NCBI GenBank assembly: GCA_019634735.1
Contig: JAHCAT010000001.1
Span: 434,001-498,000 of the forward strand
Length of the DNA stretch: 64,000 nt
Source: Lysobacterales bacterium
GTDB taxonomy: Bacteria > Pseudomonadota > Gammaproteobacteria > Xanthomonadales > UBA2363
Reading direction: 5' to 3'
Under the pieces are notes generated by a model. The model had not been told where the DNA came from, made no database searches, and saw nothing but the letters and a program-made list of their open reading frames with translations. The translations under genes were made by a program, and so were the position numbers. Shown piece after piece: positions 26,606 to 36,314 of the stretch. Each line of letters opens with the position of its first letter. Within the stretch, counting starts at the first letter, position 1.

Positions 26606-28525
26606 TCAGGACTTGCCGGACTCGCCGTCCTTGACCTCGGTGAACTCGGCATCCACGACATCGTCGGCAGCGGCCGCCTGCTCGCCGGCGCCGGCCTCCT
26701 GGAAGCCGGCCGCAGCCGCCGCATAAAGCGACTGGGCCGCGGTCTCCAGCGTGCCGATGCGCGCTTCGATCTGCGCCTTGTCGTCGCCCTTCATTGCCGT
26801 CTCGAGGTCGGCCAGCGCCGACTCGATGGCGGCCATCTGCTCGGGCGGCACCTTGTCGCCGTGCTCCTTGACCGCACCCCGGGTGGCATGCACAAGGGTG
26901 TCGGCCTTGTTGCGGGTGGCGACCAGCTCGTGGAAGCGCTGGTCCTCGTCGCGGTGCGCCTCGGCATCCTTGATCATCTGCTCGATCTCGGCCTCGGACA
27001 GACCCGAACCGGCCTTGATCTCGATCTTCTGCTCCTTGCCGGTCTTCTTGTCCTTGGCATGGACGTGCAGGATGCCGTTTGCGTCGATGTCGAAGGTGAC
27101 CTCGACCTGCGGCATGCCGCGCGGCGCAGGCTCGATGCCGGCCAGGTCGAACTTGGCCAGCGACTTGTTGAAGCGGGCCTGCTCGCGCTCGCCCTGCAGG
27201 ACATGGACGGTGACCGCCGACTGGTTGTCCTCCGCGGTGGAGAACACCTGGGTGCTCTTGGTCGGGATGGTGGTGTTCTTCTCGATCAGCTTGGTGAACA
27301 CGCCGCCCAGGGTCTCGATGCCCAGGGACAGCGGCGTGACGTCGAGCAGCAGCACGTCCTTGACCTCGCCGGTCAGCACGCCGCCCTGGATCGCCGCGCC
27401 CACCGCCACGGCCTCGTCGGGATTGACGTCCTTGCGCGGCTCCTTGCCGAAGAACTGCGCCACCGCCGCCTGCACCTTGGGCATGCGGGTCTGGCCACCG
27501 ACCAGGATCACCTCCTCGATGTCGGAAACCTTCAGGCCGGCATCGTTGATGGCGGTCCGGCACGGACCCAGGGTCTTCTGGATCAGCTCGTCGACCAGCG
27601 ACTCCAGCTTGGCACGGGTGACCCGGATGTTCAGGTGCTTGGGTCCGCTGGCATCGGCGGTGATGTAGGGCAGGTTGACGTCGGTCTGCTGGGCGCTGGA
27701 CAGCTCGATCTTGGCGCGCTCCGCCGCATCCTTGAGGCGCTGGAGGGCCAGCGGATCGGTGCGCAGGTCGATGCCCTGCTCCTTGCGGAACTCGTCAACC
27801 AGGTAGTCGATCAGCCGCTTGTCGAAGTCCTCGCCGCCCAGGAAGGTGTCGCCATTGGTGGCGAGCACCTCGAACTGCTTCTCGCCGTCGATCTCGGCGA
27901 TCTCGATGATCGAGACGTCGAAGGTGCCGCCGCCGAGGTCGTACACGGCGATCTTGCGATCCTTGCCCAGGGTCTTGTCCAGGCCGTAGGCGAGCGCCGC
28001 CGCGGTCGGCTCGTTGATGATGCGCTTCACCTCGAGACCGGCGATCTTGCCGGCTTCCTTGGTGGCCTGGCGCTGGGAGTCGTTGAAATAGGCGGGCACC
28101 GTGATGACCGCCTCGGTGACCGACTCGCCGAGGAAGTCCTCGGCGGTCTTCTTCATCTTCATCAGCACGTGGGCGGAGATCTGCTGCGGCGCCATGCGGG
28201 TGCCGTCGGCCTTGGCCACCCAGGCGTCGCCGTTGTCGTGCTCGACGATGCCGTAGGGCACCAGCTCGATGTCCTTTCGGACCTCGGCGTCGGTGAACTT
28301 GCGGCCGATCAGGCGCTTGACCGCAAAAAAGGTGTTCTTGGGGTTGGTGACCGCCTGGCGCTTGGCCGGCTGGCCGACCAGCACCTCGCCGTCCTTGCCA
28401 AAGGCGACCACCGAGGGCGTGGTGCGATCGCCCTCGGAGTTCTCGATGACCCGGGACTTGCCGCCCTCCATGATGGCGACGCAGGAGTTCGTGGTGCCCA
28501 GGTCGATGCCGATGATCTTGCCCAT
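26606..28525 (-). CDS. dnaK: Chaperone protein DnaK (Hsp70)
   Basis: 639 residues. The ATPase domain begins [21 protein letters not shown] and includes [17 protein letters not shown] and [14 protein letters not shown]; the substrate domain includes [18 protein letters not shown]; the C-terminus is Ala/Gly-rich and ends [18 protein letters not shown], close to the usual EEVKD tail. It is the central ATP-dependent folding chaperone, with GrpE and DnaJ beside it as partners. Confidence 0.99.
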   Translation of the reverse strand: MGKIIGIDLGTTNSCVAIMEGGKSRVIENSEGDRTTPSVVAFGKDGEVLVGQPAKRQAVTNPKNTFFAVKRLIGRKFTDAEVRKDIELVPYGIVEHDNGDAWVAKADGTRMAPQQISAHVLMKMKKTAEDFLGESVTEAVITVPAYFNDSQRQATKEAGKIAGLEVKRIINEPTAAALAYGLDKTLGKDRKIAVYDLGGGTFDVSIIEIAEIDGEKQFEVLATNGDTFLGGEDFDKRLIDYLVDEFRKEQGIDLRTDPLALQRLKDAAERAKIELSSAQQTDVNLPYITADASGPKHLNIRVTRAKLESLVDELIQKTLGPCRTAINDAGLKVSDIEEVILVGGQTRMPKVQAAVAQFFGKEPRKDVNPDEAVAVGAAIQGGVLTGEVKDVLLLDVTPLSLGIETLGGVFTKLIEKNTTIPTKSTQVFSTAEDNQSAVTVHVLQGEREQARFNKSLAKFDLAGIEPAPRGMPQVEVTFDIDANGILHVHAKDKKTGKEQKIEIKAGSGLSEAEIEQMIKDAEAHRDEDQRFHELVATRNKADTLVHATRGAVKEHGDKVPPEQMAAIESALADLETAMKGDDKAQIEARIGTLETAAQSLYAAAAAGFQEAGAGEQAAAADDVVDAEFTEVKDGESGKS

Positions 28526-28598
28526 AAGTCGTGTGCTCCGGAGTCTGCTCGGGCGGCCGGGGTCTGCCGCGTCGAAGGTTCTGATGAACCGCTATCTG

Positions 28599-28612
28599 GG
28601 GCGGTCCCGCCC
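28599..28612 (-). promoter_or_regulatory. Short hairpin after grpE
   Basis: GGGCGG/CCGCCC palindrome five bases after the grpE stop. Too short and without a T-run for a terminator; possibly a processing or attenuation site before dnaK. Confidence 0.3.
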
Positions 28613-28616
28613 GGAT

Positions 28617-29159
28617 TCAAGCGTCGCCGGCGCGCGCCACGACCACCAGGGCCGGGCGGAGCGTGCGGTCGTGCAACCGATAGCCCTTCTGCAGCACGTT
28701 CAGGACGGTGCCGTCCGCCTGGCCGCCGGCCGCAGGCTGGGTCGAGATCGCCTCGTGCAGGGCGGGATCGAAGGCCTGGCCGGCCGGATCGACCTGGACC
28801 ACGCCATGCCGCTCCAGGGCTGCCAGCAGCTGGCGACGGGTCAGCTCCATGCCTTCCCGGGCTGGGTCGTCTCCGGCGATCGCCGCCAGCCCCTGTTCCA
28901 GGCTGTCGGCCACCGGCAGCAGGTCGGACAGCACGCGCTCGCCGGCATAGCGACGGGCGTTCTCGACCTCGCGGACCACCCGCTTGCGCAGGTTGTCCAT
29001 CTCGGCGCGCGTCCGCAGCAGCTCCTCCTGGGCGCCGGCCAGTTGCCGCTCGATCAGGCCGAGCTCGCGCTCGGCGGCGTCCAGGCTCTGCTCGGCGCCG
29101 TCCTGCGGGTCCTGGTCGGGGCGGAAGGGTTCGTCGTCGGCTCGGTGGGCTGTGCTCAT
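28617..29159 (-). CDS. grpE: Nucleotide exchange factor GrpE
   Basis: 180 residues: an acidic start, a long coiled coil (ERELGLIERQLAGAQEELLRTRAEMDNLRKRVVREVENARRY split over residues 30-75) and the C-terminal beta domain (FDPALHEAIST, VLNVLQKGYRLHDRTLRPALVVVA). It releases ADP from DnaK. The ATG at 29159 follows GGAG at five bases, so I use it over the upstream in-frame start. Confidence 0.97.
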   Translation of the reverse strand: MSTAHRADDEPFRPDQDPQDGAEQSLDAAERELGLIERQLAGAQEELLRTRAEMDNLRKRVVREVENARRYAGERVLSDLLPVADSLEQGLAAIAGDDPAREGMELTRRQLLAALERHGVVQVDPAGQAFDPALHEAISTQPAAGGQADGTVLNVLQKGYRLHDRTLRPALVVVARAGDA

Positions 29160-29232
29160 GTCGGCTCCAGTGCGGAAGGCAGGCGGCACCGGGCGGCGGG
29201 GTTCCGCCGCCGCCCGGGCACGATGGCCAGCT

Positions 29233-30291
29233 TCATTGGGCCGCGCCGTCGCGATTCAAGGCGCTGGACAGCAACCGGGCGGTGGCCTCGACCATCGGAA
29301 TGACCCGCTCGTAGGCCATCCGGGTCGGGCCGATGACGCCGAGGACCCCCAGCACCCGTCCGCCGGCGCCATAAGGAGCGGTCACCACAGAGCACTGGTC
29401 GAGCGGACTGAGCCCGGACTCCTCGCCGATGAACAGGCGCACGCCGCGGGCATGGATGCAGCGCTCCATGAGCTGCAGCAGCTCGCGCTTCCGGCTGAAC
29501 GCCTCGAACAGCTCGCGCAGCCGCTCGATGCTGGCCAGCTCAGGCTGCCCCATCAGGTTGGTCTGGCCGCTGACCACGACGTCGTCGCCCGAGTCGATGG
29601 CCAGCGCGGTGCCGGCCATCTCGATGGTCGCCTCCATGGTGGCGTTCATCGCCCGACGCGCCTCCTCCATGTCGCCGACCAGGCGGGCGCGGATCTGCTC
29701 GAGGCTCAATCCTGCGTACTGCTGGTTGAGGAAGTTGGCGGCCTGCTCGAGCTCCGCGGCCGAATAGGGCCTGGGCAGGTCGATCACCCGGTTCTGCACG
29801 TCGTTGTCGGTGAACACCAGGATCACCAGCACCCGGCGTCCGTCCAGCGGCACGAAATCGATGTGGCGGAAGGCGAACGCGCCACGTCGCGGCACCGTCA
29901 CCAGCCCCACGAACTGGGTGGCCGCGGACAGCAGGCCGGACACCGAATTCACCAGGTCCTGGGTACCGCCACCGGGGCTCAGCTCGCCACGCAGGCGGGC
30001 CAGCTCGGACTCGGCCAGCGGCTTGACCTCCAGCAGGCTGTCGACGAACACCCGGTACCCCTGGGTGGTCGGCACGCGGCCGGCCGAGGTGTGCGGCGCC
30101 GCGACCAGGCCGATCTCCTCGAGATCGGCCATGACGTTGCGGATGGTCGCGGCGCTGACATCCAGGCCGGACTGCCGGGCCAGGGTGCGCGATCCGACCG
30201 GCTGGCCGTCCCGGATGTACTGCGCGATCAGGGTGCGAAGCAGCCGCCTGGCGCGGGCGTCGAGCAGGTCATCGGGGGGCGATACGGGCAT
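29233..30291 (-). CDS. hrcA: Heat-inducible transcription repressor HrcA
   Basis: 352 residues with an N-terminal winged helix (RARRLLRTLIAQYIRDGQPVGSRTL, VSAATIRNVMADLEEIGLV) and the typical HTSAGRVPTTQGYRVFVD segment. It normally represses groESL or dnaK operons through CIRCE elements, but I find no CIRCE (TTAGCACTC-N9-GAGTGCTAA) anywhere near the heat-shock genes here, so its targets are probably elsewhere, as in other Xanthomonadales where it controls groESL. Confidence 0.96.
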   Translation of the reverse strand: MPVSPPDDLLDARARRLLRTLIAQYIRDGQPVGSRTLARQSGLDVSAATIRNVMADLEEIGLVAAPHTSAGRVPTTQGYRVFVDSLLEVKPLAESELARLRGELSPGGGTQDLVNSVSGLLSAATQFVGLVTVPRRGAFAFRHIDFVPLDGRRVLVILVFTDNDVQNRVIDLPRPYSAAELEQAANFLNQQYAGLSLEQIRARLVGDMEEARRAMNATMEATIEMAGTALAIDSGDDVVVSGQTNLMGQPELASIERLRELFEAFSRKRELLQLMERCIHARGVRLFIGEESGLSPLDQCSVVTAPYGAGGRVLGVLGVIGPTRMAYERVIPMVEATARLLSSALNRDGAAQ

Positions 30292-30317
30292 GGCGGGAAA
30301 GGCGTCCTGTATGCGCC

Positions 30318-30348
30318 GAATATGGCGCAGCGCGGCGCGGTTTCCAAG
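30318..30348 (-). promoter_or_regulatory. Sigma32-type heat-shock promoter for hrcA-grpE-dnaK-dnaJ
   Basis: On the minus strand CTTGGAAA (30341-30348) resembles the sigma32 -35 CTTGAAA, and CGCCATAT followed by TC (30318-30326) resembles the -10 CCCCATNT. Counting the full -10 octamer, the spacing is about 14 bases. It lies about 27 bases before the hrcA start. Confidence 0.55.
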
Positions 30349-30395
30349 TCGCCCAGCCTGCCCGGCCGGCCGACGCCATGCTAACGTGCGCGGCC

Positions 30396-32069
30396 ATGTT
30401 GACCCACCTCAGCGTCCGCGATTTCGCCATCGTCGAGTCCGTGGAGCTCGGTCTCGCCGCGGGGCTGACCGTGGTCACGGGCGAGACCGGCGCCGGCAAG
30501 TCCCTGCTCGTCGATGCCCTGCTGCTGCTGTCCGGTGGCCGGGCGGACAGCACCGTCGTCCGGTCGGGGGCCGAGCGCGCCGAGCTCAGCGCAGGCTTCG
30601 ATCTGTCCGCCTTGCCGGACGTGCGCGACTGGCTGGCGGAAAACGACCTGGACGACGGCGAGGACTGCCTGTTGCGCCGGGTGGTGCGCGTCGCCGGTGC
30701 CTCGCGCGCCTGGATCAACGGTCGGCAGGTGACCTTGCAGACCCTTGGCGACCTGGCTGCCCGGCTGGTCGGCATCCACGGCCAGCACGAGCATCAGTCG
30801 CTGCTCGCGCGGAGCAGCCAGCTCGACCTGCTGGACCGGCACGGCGGCCACGGCAGCCTGCGCGCGCAGGTGGCCGACGCGGCCGCGCGCTGGCAGGCAC
30901 TTGCGCGCCGGTGCCGGGCGCTGGAACAGCGCGGCGGCGCCGACCCGGAGCGGCTCGACCTGCTCCGGCACCACCTGGACGAACTCAAGGCCCATGCCCT
31001 GACCCGGGAGGCGCTGGCGGCGCTGGAGCAGGAGCACCACCGACTCAGCCATCAGGGCGAAACCCTGGCCGCCTGTGCGGGCGCCCGCGATCTGCTCGAC
31101 GGCGACGACGAGGGCAGCCTGCTCGCCGGCCTGGCCCGGGCCAGGCAGCTCCTCGACCGGGCCCAGGCGGGCGATCCGGCCCTGGTGGGCGTCCTGCAAT
31201 CCCTGGCCACGGCACAGCTCGAGCTGGGCGAGGCGGTGCGCAGCCTCGACGCCCACCTCGACGGCGCAGAGACCGACCCGGCCCGTCTGGCCCGGGTCGA
31301 GGCCCAGCTGTCCCGGCTCCACGATCTGGCGCGCAAGCATCGCGTGGCGCCCGCGGACCTGACCGGACAGCGCGATCGACTGGCCGCGGAGCTGGAGGAC
31401 GCGCTCGGCGCCGACCAGCAATTGTCGGAACTCGCCGGTGAGCTGTCCCGGACCCGAGGCGAATGGCTCGCCCTGGCGACCCGGCTCAGCGCCGCCCGCG
31501 CCGCCGCTGCCGAGCGTCTTGGCACGGAGGTGACTGCGCTCATGGCCGAACTGGGCATGGCCGGCGGCCGCTTCGAGGTCGCCCTCGAGCCCGCCGCTGC
31601 GCAATCCCCGGAGGCGGCCGGTCTGGAGCGCTGCGAATTCATGGTCTGCGCCAACCCCGGGCAGGCGCCCCGCCCCCTGCGCAAGGTCGCCTCCGGCGGC
31701 GAACTGTCGAGGATCGCCCTGGCGATCCAGGTGGCCACCCTGGGCGAGGATCCGGTCCCTACCATGGTGTTCGACGAAGTCGACAGCGGTGTCGGCGGTG
31801 CGGTCGCCGAAATCCTTGGCCGGAAGCTGCGGCGCCTGGGCGGCCATGCCCAGGTCCTGTGCGTCACCCACCTGCCGCAGGTCGCCGCGCAGGGCCAACA
31901 CCACCTGAGCGTGCGCAAGCTGGCCAGCGACGGCCAGACCCGCACCCAGGTGTTGCCCTTGGCCGCCGATCACCGCATCGACGAGCTGGCCCGCATGCTG
32001 GGCGGTGTGCGGATCACGCCAGAAACCCTGGCCCACGCCCGCCAGATGCTGGCTTCGGCGGCGCCCTGA
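30396..32069 (+). CDS. recN: DNA repair protein RecN
   Basis: 557-residue SMC-like ATPase of double-strand-break repair. Walker A is GETGAGKSLL (29-38); the signature and Walker B are at the C-terminus (KVASGGELSRIALAIQ, TMVFDEVDSGVGG). In between are coiled coils rich in Leu/Arg/Glu. The ATG at 30396 gives the family start MLTHLSVRDFAIVESVEL. It is divergent from hrcA; no obvious LexA box was seen. Confidence 0.96.
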   Translation: MLTHLSVRDFAIVESVELGLAAGLTVVTGETGAGKSLLVDALLLLSGGRADSTVVRSGAERAELSAGFDLSALPDVRDWLAENDLDDGEDCLLRRVVRVAGASRAWINGRQVTLQTLGDLAARLVGIHGQHEHQSLLARSSQLDLLDRHGGHGSLRAQVADAAARWQALARRCRALEQRGGADPERLDLLRHHLDELKAHALTREALAALEQEHHRLSHQGETLAACAGARDLLDGDDEGSLLAGLARARQLLDRAQAGDPALVGVLQSLATAQLELGEAVRSLDAHLDGAETDPARLARVEAQLSRLHDLARKHRVAPADLTGQRDRLAAELEDALGADQQLSELAGELSRTRGEWLALATRLSAARAAAAERLGTEVTALMAELGMAGGRFEVALEPAAAQSPEAAGLERCEFMVCANPGQAPRPLRKVASGGELSRIALAIQVATLGEDPVPTMVFDEVDSGVGGAVAEILGRKLRRLGGHAQVLCVTHLPQVAAQGQHHLSVRKLASDGQTRTQVLPLAADHRIDELARMLGGVRITPETLAHARQMLASAAP

Positions 32070-32091
32070 CGCCGCCAGCTGCGCGACGCGG

Positions 32092-32508
32092 TCAGCGCCC
32101 CTTCTTCTTCGGCCGCACGTACAGGACCAGGCTGTGGTCCTCGATGACGTAGCCGTGCTGCTCGGCGACCTCGCGCTGCAGCCGCTCGATCTCCGGGCTG
32201 TAGAACTCGATCACCTTGCCGCTGTCCACGCAGACCATGTGGTCGTGGTGCTCGCCGCGATCCATCTCGTAGACCGCCTGCCCCCCCTCGAAGTGGTGCT
32301 TGATCACCAGCCCCGCGGCCTCGAACTGGGTCAGCACGCGATAGACCGTGGCCAGGCCGATGTCCTCCGAGGACTCGATCAGCGACCGGTAGATGTCCTC
32401 GGCGCTCAGATGCCGGCCCTCGGCGTTCTCAAGGGTCTCCAGAATCCGCAGGCGCGGGTGGGTGACCTTCAGGCCGGCCTTGCGCAGCTCCTGGGATTCC
32501 GTTGACAC
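32092..32508 (-). CDS. fur: Ferric uptake regulator Fur
   Basis: 138-residue Fe(II)-dependent repressor. The winged helix contains HPRLRILETLEN and AEDIYRSLIESSEDIGLATVYRVLTQFEAAGLV; metal-site residues are in GEHHDHMVCVDSGKVIEF. Only one cysteine of the usual CxxC survives (CVDS), so the structural zinc site is incomplete as in Pseudomonas and Xanthomonas Fur. The start is GTG with GAGG seven bases upstream. It ends 22 bases from the convergent recN and is divergent from bamE. Confidence 0.97.
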   Translation of the reverse strand: MSTESQELRKAGLKVTHPRLRILETLENAEGRHLSAEDIYRSLIESSEDIGLATVYRVLTQFEAAGLVIKHHFEGGQAVYEMDRGEHHDHMVCVDSGKVIEFYSPEIERLQREVAEQHGYVIEDHSLVLYVRPKKKGR

Positions 32509-32550
32509 GTGGGCGCCTCGCCTTCTGAAGGCTCTGTCGAGCGGGCGGCC

Positions 32551-32561
32551 TAGTGTATCAT
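32551..32561. promoter_or_regulatory. Overlapping divergent -10 elements for fur and bamE
   Basis: TATCAT (32556-32561) can serve as -10 for bamE on the plus strand, and its neighbour reads TACACT on the minus strand for fur. The 82-base gap is compact, so the two promoters must overlap. The -35 boxes are weak. Confidence 0.4.
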
Positions 32562-32590
32562 CGGCGCCTGCCCAGTCCTGCCCCTAAACC

Positions 32591-32974
32591 ATGCGCCTGC
32601 TGACCTGCCTGATCGTTGCCGCGGCCCTCTCCGGATGCGGCCTGCTCTACAAAGTGGATGTCCCGCAGGGCAACCTGCTGGACCAGCGGGCGATCGCCGA
32701 CCTCCAGGTCGGCATGAGCAAGCGGCAGGTGTCGCTGCTGCTGGGCACGCCGGCGGTGACCTCGCCCTTCCACCAGTCGCGATGGGACTACGTCTACAGC
32801 CTCAGCCGGCGGGGTCGCAAGGCGGAGGTGCGCAACCTGACCCTGCACTTCGATGGCGAGGCCCTGGCCCGCATCGAGGGCGGCATGATGCCCGAACGCA
32901 CGGTCGAGGAGGAACTGCTGGACGACATCCGCGAGTACCAGCGTTTCGGTCCGCAGGTCGACGACAGCCGCTGA
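32591..32974 (+). CDS. bamE: Outer membrane assembly lipoprotein BamE (SmpA/OmlA)
   Basis: 127-residue lipoprotein: signal MRLLTCLIVAAALSGC with lipidated C16, then KVDVPQGNLLDQRAIADLQVG and the turn LLLGTPAVTSPFHQSRWDYVYS typical of the BamE fold. It is part of the BAM complex with BamB, which is also encoded in this window. Divergence from fur is the arrangement described as omlA-fur in Xanthomonas. Confidence 0.96.
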   Translation: MRLLTCLIVAAALSGCGLLYKVDVPQGNLLDQRAIADLQVGMSKRQVSLLLGTPAVTSPFHQSRWDYVYSLSRRGRKAEVRNLTLHFDGEALARIEGGMMPERTVEEELLDDIREYQRFGPQVDDSR

Positions 32975-33093
32975 ACCGCTGCCGGCGCGGTTTCCGGCGG
33001 GCCGTTGCGGCGCCCCGCCGGGTCGGGCCGACCGCTGTGGCCGGGGGGTTGCGGTAAGCTCCGGGGTTTGAACCCTACCCGGAGATCGCGTTC

Positions 33094-35289
33094 ATGCAGA
33101 TGAAGCCCCTGGCGCTCGCGCTGGCCGTCGCCCTGTCCCTGCCGCTGGCCGCCTGCGGGCCGCGCGGCGCCACCGGCGACGCCGGCACCACAGGCGACGG
33201 GCAGGCCGCCACGACCGCGACGGAGGCGGCGATCGACGGCAATCCTTTGCTGCAGGCCAGTCCGCTGCCGCTGGGCTATCCGCCGTTCGACGCGATCGCC
33301 GACCAGCACTACGGCCCCGCCATCGAGCAGGGCATGGCGAGGCAGCGCGAGGAGGTCGGCGCCATCGCCGGCAACACCGAGCCCGCCAGCTTCGAGAACA
33401 CCATCGTCGCGATGGAACGCAGCGGTGATCTTCTCAACCGCAGCCTGCGGATCTTCCAGAACCTCGCCGGCGCGCATACCAACGACGTGCTGCAGGCCAC
33501 CCAGGCGGACCTGGCGCCGAAGCTGGCCGCGCACATGGACGCCATCCTCCTCGACGAGGCCCTGTTCGGACGGGTCGCCGACCTGTACGGGCGGCGCGCC
33601 GACCTGGGTCTGGACGCCGAGCAGCTGCACCTGCTGGAGCGCTATCACACCGACTTCGTGCGGGCCGGCGCCCGCCTGGACGCCGCCCAGAAGGAGCAGC
33701 TCAAGGCCTTGAACGCCGAGCTGGCCAGCCTGCAGACCCGGTTCACCCAGAACGTTCTGCGCGAGACCAATGCCTCGGCGGTGCTGTTCGACAGCCGCGA
33801 GCAGCTCGCCGGCCTGTCCGATGCGGCCATCGAGGCGGCCGCGGCCGCCGCCGCGGCGGCCGGCCACGAGGGCAAGTTCCAGATCGCCCTGCAGAACACG
33901 ACCGGCCAGCCGCCGCTCACCGACATGACCGACCGCGCCGCCCGGCAGCGCCTCCACGAGGCCTCGGTCGACCGCGGCAGCCGTGGCGGCGAGTTCGACA
34001 ACCGCGAGATCGTCGCCCGGATCGTCAGGCTGCGTGCCGAGCGCGCCGTGCTGCTCGGCTACCCCAACCACGCCGCCTACGTGCTCGAGGACGCCACCGC
34101 CGGCAGCACCGACGCGGTGAACGCGATGATGGCCCGGCTCGCCCCCGCGGCGGTCGCCAACGCGCGCCGCGAAGCCGCCGACATCCAGGCGCTGATCGAT
34201 GCCGAGCAGGGCGGGTTCCAAGTCGCCGCGTGGGACTGGGCGCACTATGCGGAAAAGGTGCGCCAGCAGCGCTACGACCTCGACGCCAACCAGCTCAAGC
34301 CCTACTTCGAGCTGAACCGGGTCCTGGTGGACGGCGTCTTCCACGCCGCCACCGAGCTGTTCGGCATCTCCTTCAAGGAGCGCACCGACCTGCCCGTCTA
34401 CCACCCCGACGTCAGGGTGTGGGATGTCTTCGACGCCGACGGTTCGCAGCTGGCGATCTTCATCGGCGATTTCTACGCCCGCCCCAGCAAGCGCGGCGGC
34501 GCATGGATGAACGCCTACGTGCAGCAGAACGACCTGCTCGGCACCCTGCCGGTGGTCGGCAACCACCAGAACATTCCCAAGCCGCCCCAGGGCGAGCCGA
34601 CCCTGATGACCTTCGACGAGGTCACCACGATGTTCCACGAGTTCGGCCATGCCCTGCACGGCATGTTCTCGAAGGTCACCTACCCGCGCTTCTCGGGTAC
34701 CTCGGTACCCCGCGACTTCGTCGAGTTCCCGTCCCAGGTCAACGAGATGTGGGCGACCTGGCCCTCCGTGCTGGCCAACTACGCGCGCCACCACGAGACC
34801 GGTGAGCCGCTGCCGCAGGAACTGCTGGACAAGGTGCTGGCAAGCGAGACCTTCAACCAGGGCTTCGCCACCACCGAGTACCTGGCGGCCACCCTGCTCG
34901 ACCAGGCCTTCCACCAGATCGGCCCGGACCGCGTGCCGACCGACGTGATCGCCTTCGAGAAGCAGGCCCTGGCGGACGCCGGCGTCGACTTCCCGCCGGT
35001 GCCGCCGCGCTACCGGACCACCTACTTCAGCCACACCTTCGCCGGCGGCTACTCGGCGGGCTATTACTCCTACATCTGGAGCGAGGTACTGGACGCCGCC
35101 AGCGTCCAGTGGTTCAAGGACAACGGCGGGCTGACCCGCGAGAACGGGCGCCATTTCCGGGAGACCCTGCTGTCGCGCGGCGGCAGCCGCCCGGCAATGG
35201 ACCTGTACCGGGACTTCACGGGCGCCGAGCCCGATCTCCAGCCCCTGCTGGTACGGCGCGGCCTGCTCGACGACCCCGCGAGGAACTGA
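33094..35289 (+). CDS. M3-family metallopeptidase (peptidyl-dipeptidase Dcp-like), lipoprotein
   Basis: 731 residues. The N-terminus is a lipoprotein signal (MKPLALALAVALSLPLAAC), so the enzyme is exported, followed by a Gly/Thr-rich linker. The zinc site is HEFGH (H515, E516, H519) within TMFHEFGHALHGMFS, with the downstream glutamate region ATTEYLAA. Peptidyl-dipeptidases remove C-terminal dipeptides from oligopeptides. The exported location suggests peptide nutrition or envelope turnover. Confidence 0.92.
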   Translation: MQMKPLALALAVALSLPLAACGPRGATGDAGTTGDGQAATTATEAAIDGNPLLQASPLPLGYPPFDAIADQHYGPAIEQGMARQREEVGAIAGNTEPASFENTIVAMERSGDLLNRSLRIFQNLAGAHTNDVLQATQADLAPKLAAHMDAILLDEALFGRVADLYGRRADLGLDAEQLHLLERYHTDFVRAGARLDAAQKEQLKALNAELASLQTRFTQNVLRETNASAVLFDSREQLAGLSDAAIEAAAAAAAAAGHEGKFQIALQNTTGQPPLTDMTDRAARQRLHEASVDRGSRGGEFDNREIVARIVRLRAERAVLLGYPNHAAYVLEDATAGSTDAVNAMMARLAPAAVANARREAADIQALIDAEQGGFQVAAWDWAHYAEKVRQQRYDLDANQLKPYFELNRVLVDGVFHAATELFGISFKERTDLPVYHPDVRVWDVFDADGSQLAIFIGDFYARPSKRGGAWMNAYVQQNDLLGTLPVVGNHQNIPKPPQGEPTLMTFDEVTTMFHEFGHALHGMFSKVTYPRFSGTSVPRDFVEFPSQVNEMWATWPSVLANYARHHETGEPLPQELLDKVLASETFNQGFATTEYLAATLLDQAFHQIGPDRVPTDVIAFEKQALADAGVDFPPVPPRYRTTYFSHTFAGGYSAGYYSYIWSEVLDAASVQWFKDNGGLTRENGRHFRETLLSRGGSRPAMDLYRDFTGAEPDLQPLLVRRGLLDDPARN

Positions 35290-35292
35290 GCC

Positions 35293-35335
35293 CTGCACGG
35301 GACCGGGGCGGCAGGAACGCCCCGGCCCCGTGCAG
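35293..35335 (+). terminator. Long hairpin after the M3 peptidase gene
   Basis: Seventeen pairs interrupted by one A-C mismatch (CTGCACGGG and CCGGGGCG against CGCCCCGG and CCCGTGCAG) with a seven-base loop, three bases after the stop. No T-run follows, so it is a mRNA 3' stabilising hairpin or a U-less terminator. Confidence 0.55.
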
Positions 35336-35497
35336 CGGCGGTCGGCCCCAGGGGCCGGTCGCGGCAGCGGCGTCACGGTCCATCGTCCAGCAGCCCCGAG
35401 GAACCGACCGTCGCCCTACGGGCCCGTCGCCAGAGCGGCGCCCTCCCCGCCCGGATGCCTCGCGGCGACGCGCAGCGTCGCCTCGGAAAGGATCCGG

Positions 35498-35794
35498 CTA
35501 GCCCGGTCGTCGGGCCGTCGAGGCCACCTGACGTCGGCGCGCTTCGCGCGGGTCGACACGCAGCGGCCGGCACAGTTCGATCCGGTCGCCGTCGACCAGG
35601 GGCCGGTCCGGCCTGACCGGTTGCCCATGCACGGCGACCGCGAGCTGGTCGGCGATCTCCGCCAGTTCCGTCCGCCAATGGCTGGCCTGCAGGGCGTCGT
35701 CGACCGTGGAACCCGGCGACAGCGCCAGTTCGCTGCGCCAGACCCGGTCCGGCCATGCGCAGACCACGCTGACCCGGAGTGCCGGTGCGGACAT
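35498..35794 (-). CDS. rnfH: RnfH-family ubiquitin-like protein (RatB)
   Basis: 98 residues with a small beta-grasp fold pattern (LRVSVVCAWPDRVWRSELALSPGSTVDDAL, DGDRIELCRPLRVDPREARRR). The family name comes from some rnf operons, but most members pair with ratA as here. ATG overlaps the ratA stop by one base (TGATG). Function is unknown. Confidence 0.9.
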   Translation of the reverse strand: MSAPALRVSVVCAWPDRVWRSELALSPGSTVDDALQASHWRTELAEIADQLAVAVHGQPVRPDRPLVDGDRIELCRPLRVDPREARRRQVASTARRPG

Positions 35795-36225
35795 CAGGGC
35801 GTGGCCATCGCGGCCGCGGAGAAATCGCCGACCAGCCGGTCCGCCAGGCGCTGGAAGGCCAGCGTCGTGGCGATACCGAGCAGACGGCTCCTGGGCTCGA
35901 AGCGCAGTTCCAGGCGGACCCGGCACCCCCCCTCGCCGTAGGGCTCGAAGTGCCAGTCGCCATCGAGTCGCTTGAGCGGCCCCTCGAGCATGGTCAGGCG
36001 CATCCGCGAGGGCGGCTCCAGCTGGTTGCGGGTGGCGAAGGCGAACTCGACCCCGGCGGCGCGCACGTGCAGGCGCGCCGACGTGACCGAGGCGGCCCGC
36101 TCCAGGACATCCACCGACCGGCACCAGTCGAAGCGTTCCGGATAGCTCTCGACGTCGTCGACCAGGGCGAACAGGCGCTCGGGCGGCCTGGCCACCAGTG
36201 CCTCGCGCCGCACGACAGTCACCAC
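35794..36225 (-). CDS. ratA: RatA / Coq10-like START-domain protein
   Basis: 143 residues ([31 protein letters not shown] ... [31 protein letters not shown]), the SRPBCC fold of RatA/YfjG and Coq10. E. coli RatA was described as inhibiting 70S formation, while Coq10 relatives bind ubiquinone; which applies here is open. The start codon is GTG. A TACAAT -10 on the minus strand near 36294-36299, close to the smpB start, may drive it. Confidence 0.92.
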   Translation of the reverse strand: MVTVVRREALVARPPERLFALVDDVESYPERFDWCRSVDVLERAASVTSARLHVRAAGVEFAFATRNQLEPPSRMRLTMLEGPLKRLDGDWHFEPYGEGGCRVRLELRFEPRSRLLGIATTLAFQRLADRLVGDFSAAAMATP

Positions 36226-36314
36226 GCCCGACTCCGGGGCAGCGTCGCCTGGCGATTTGCGGGTACCATCAGCGGCTTACTCATGGGGCCGGATTGTATC
36301 GGCCGGCGGAGCAC

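Noticed and set aside
30292..30395. CIRCE element for HrcA
   Set aside because: No TTAGCACTC/GAGTGCTAA inverted repeat is present.
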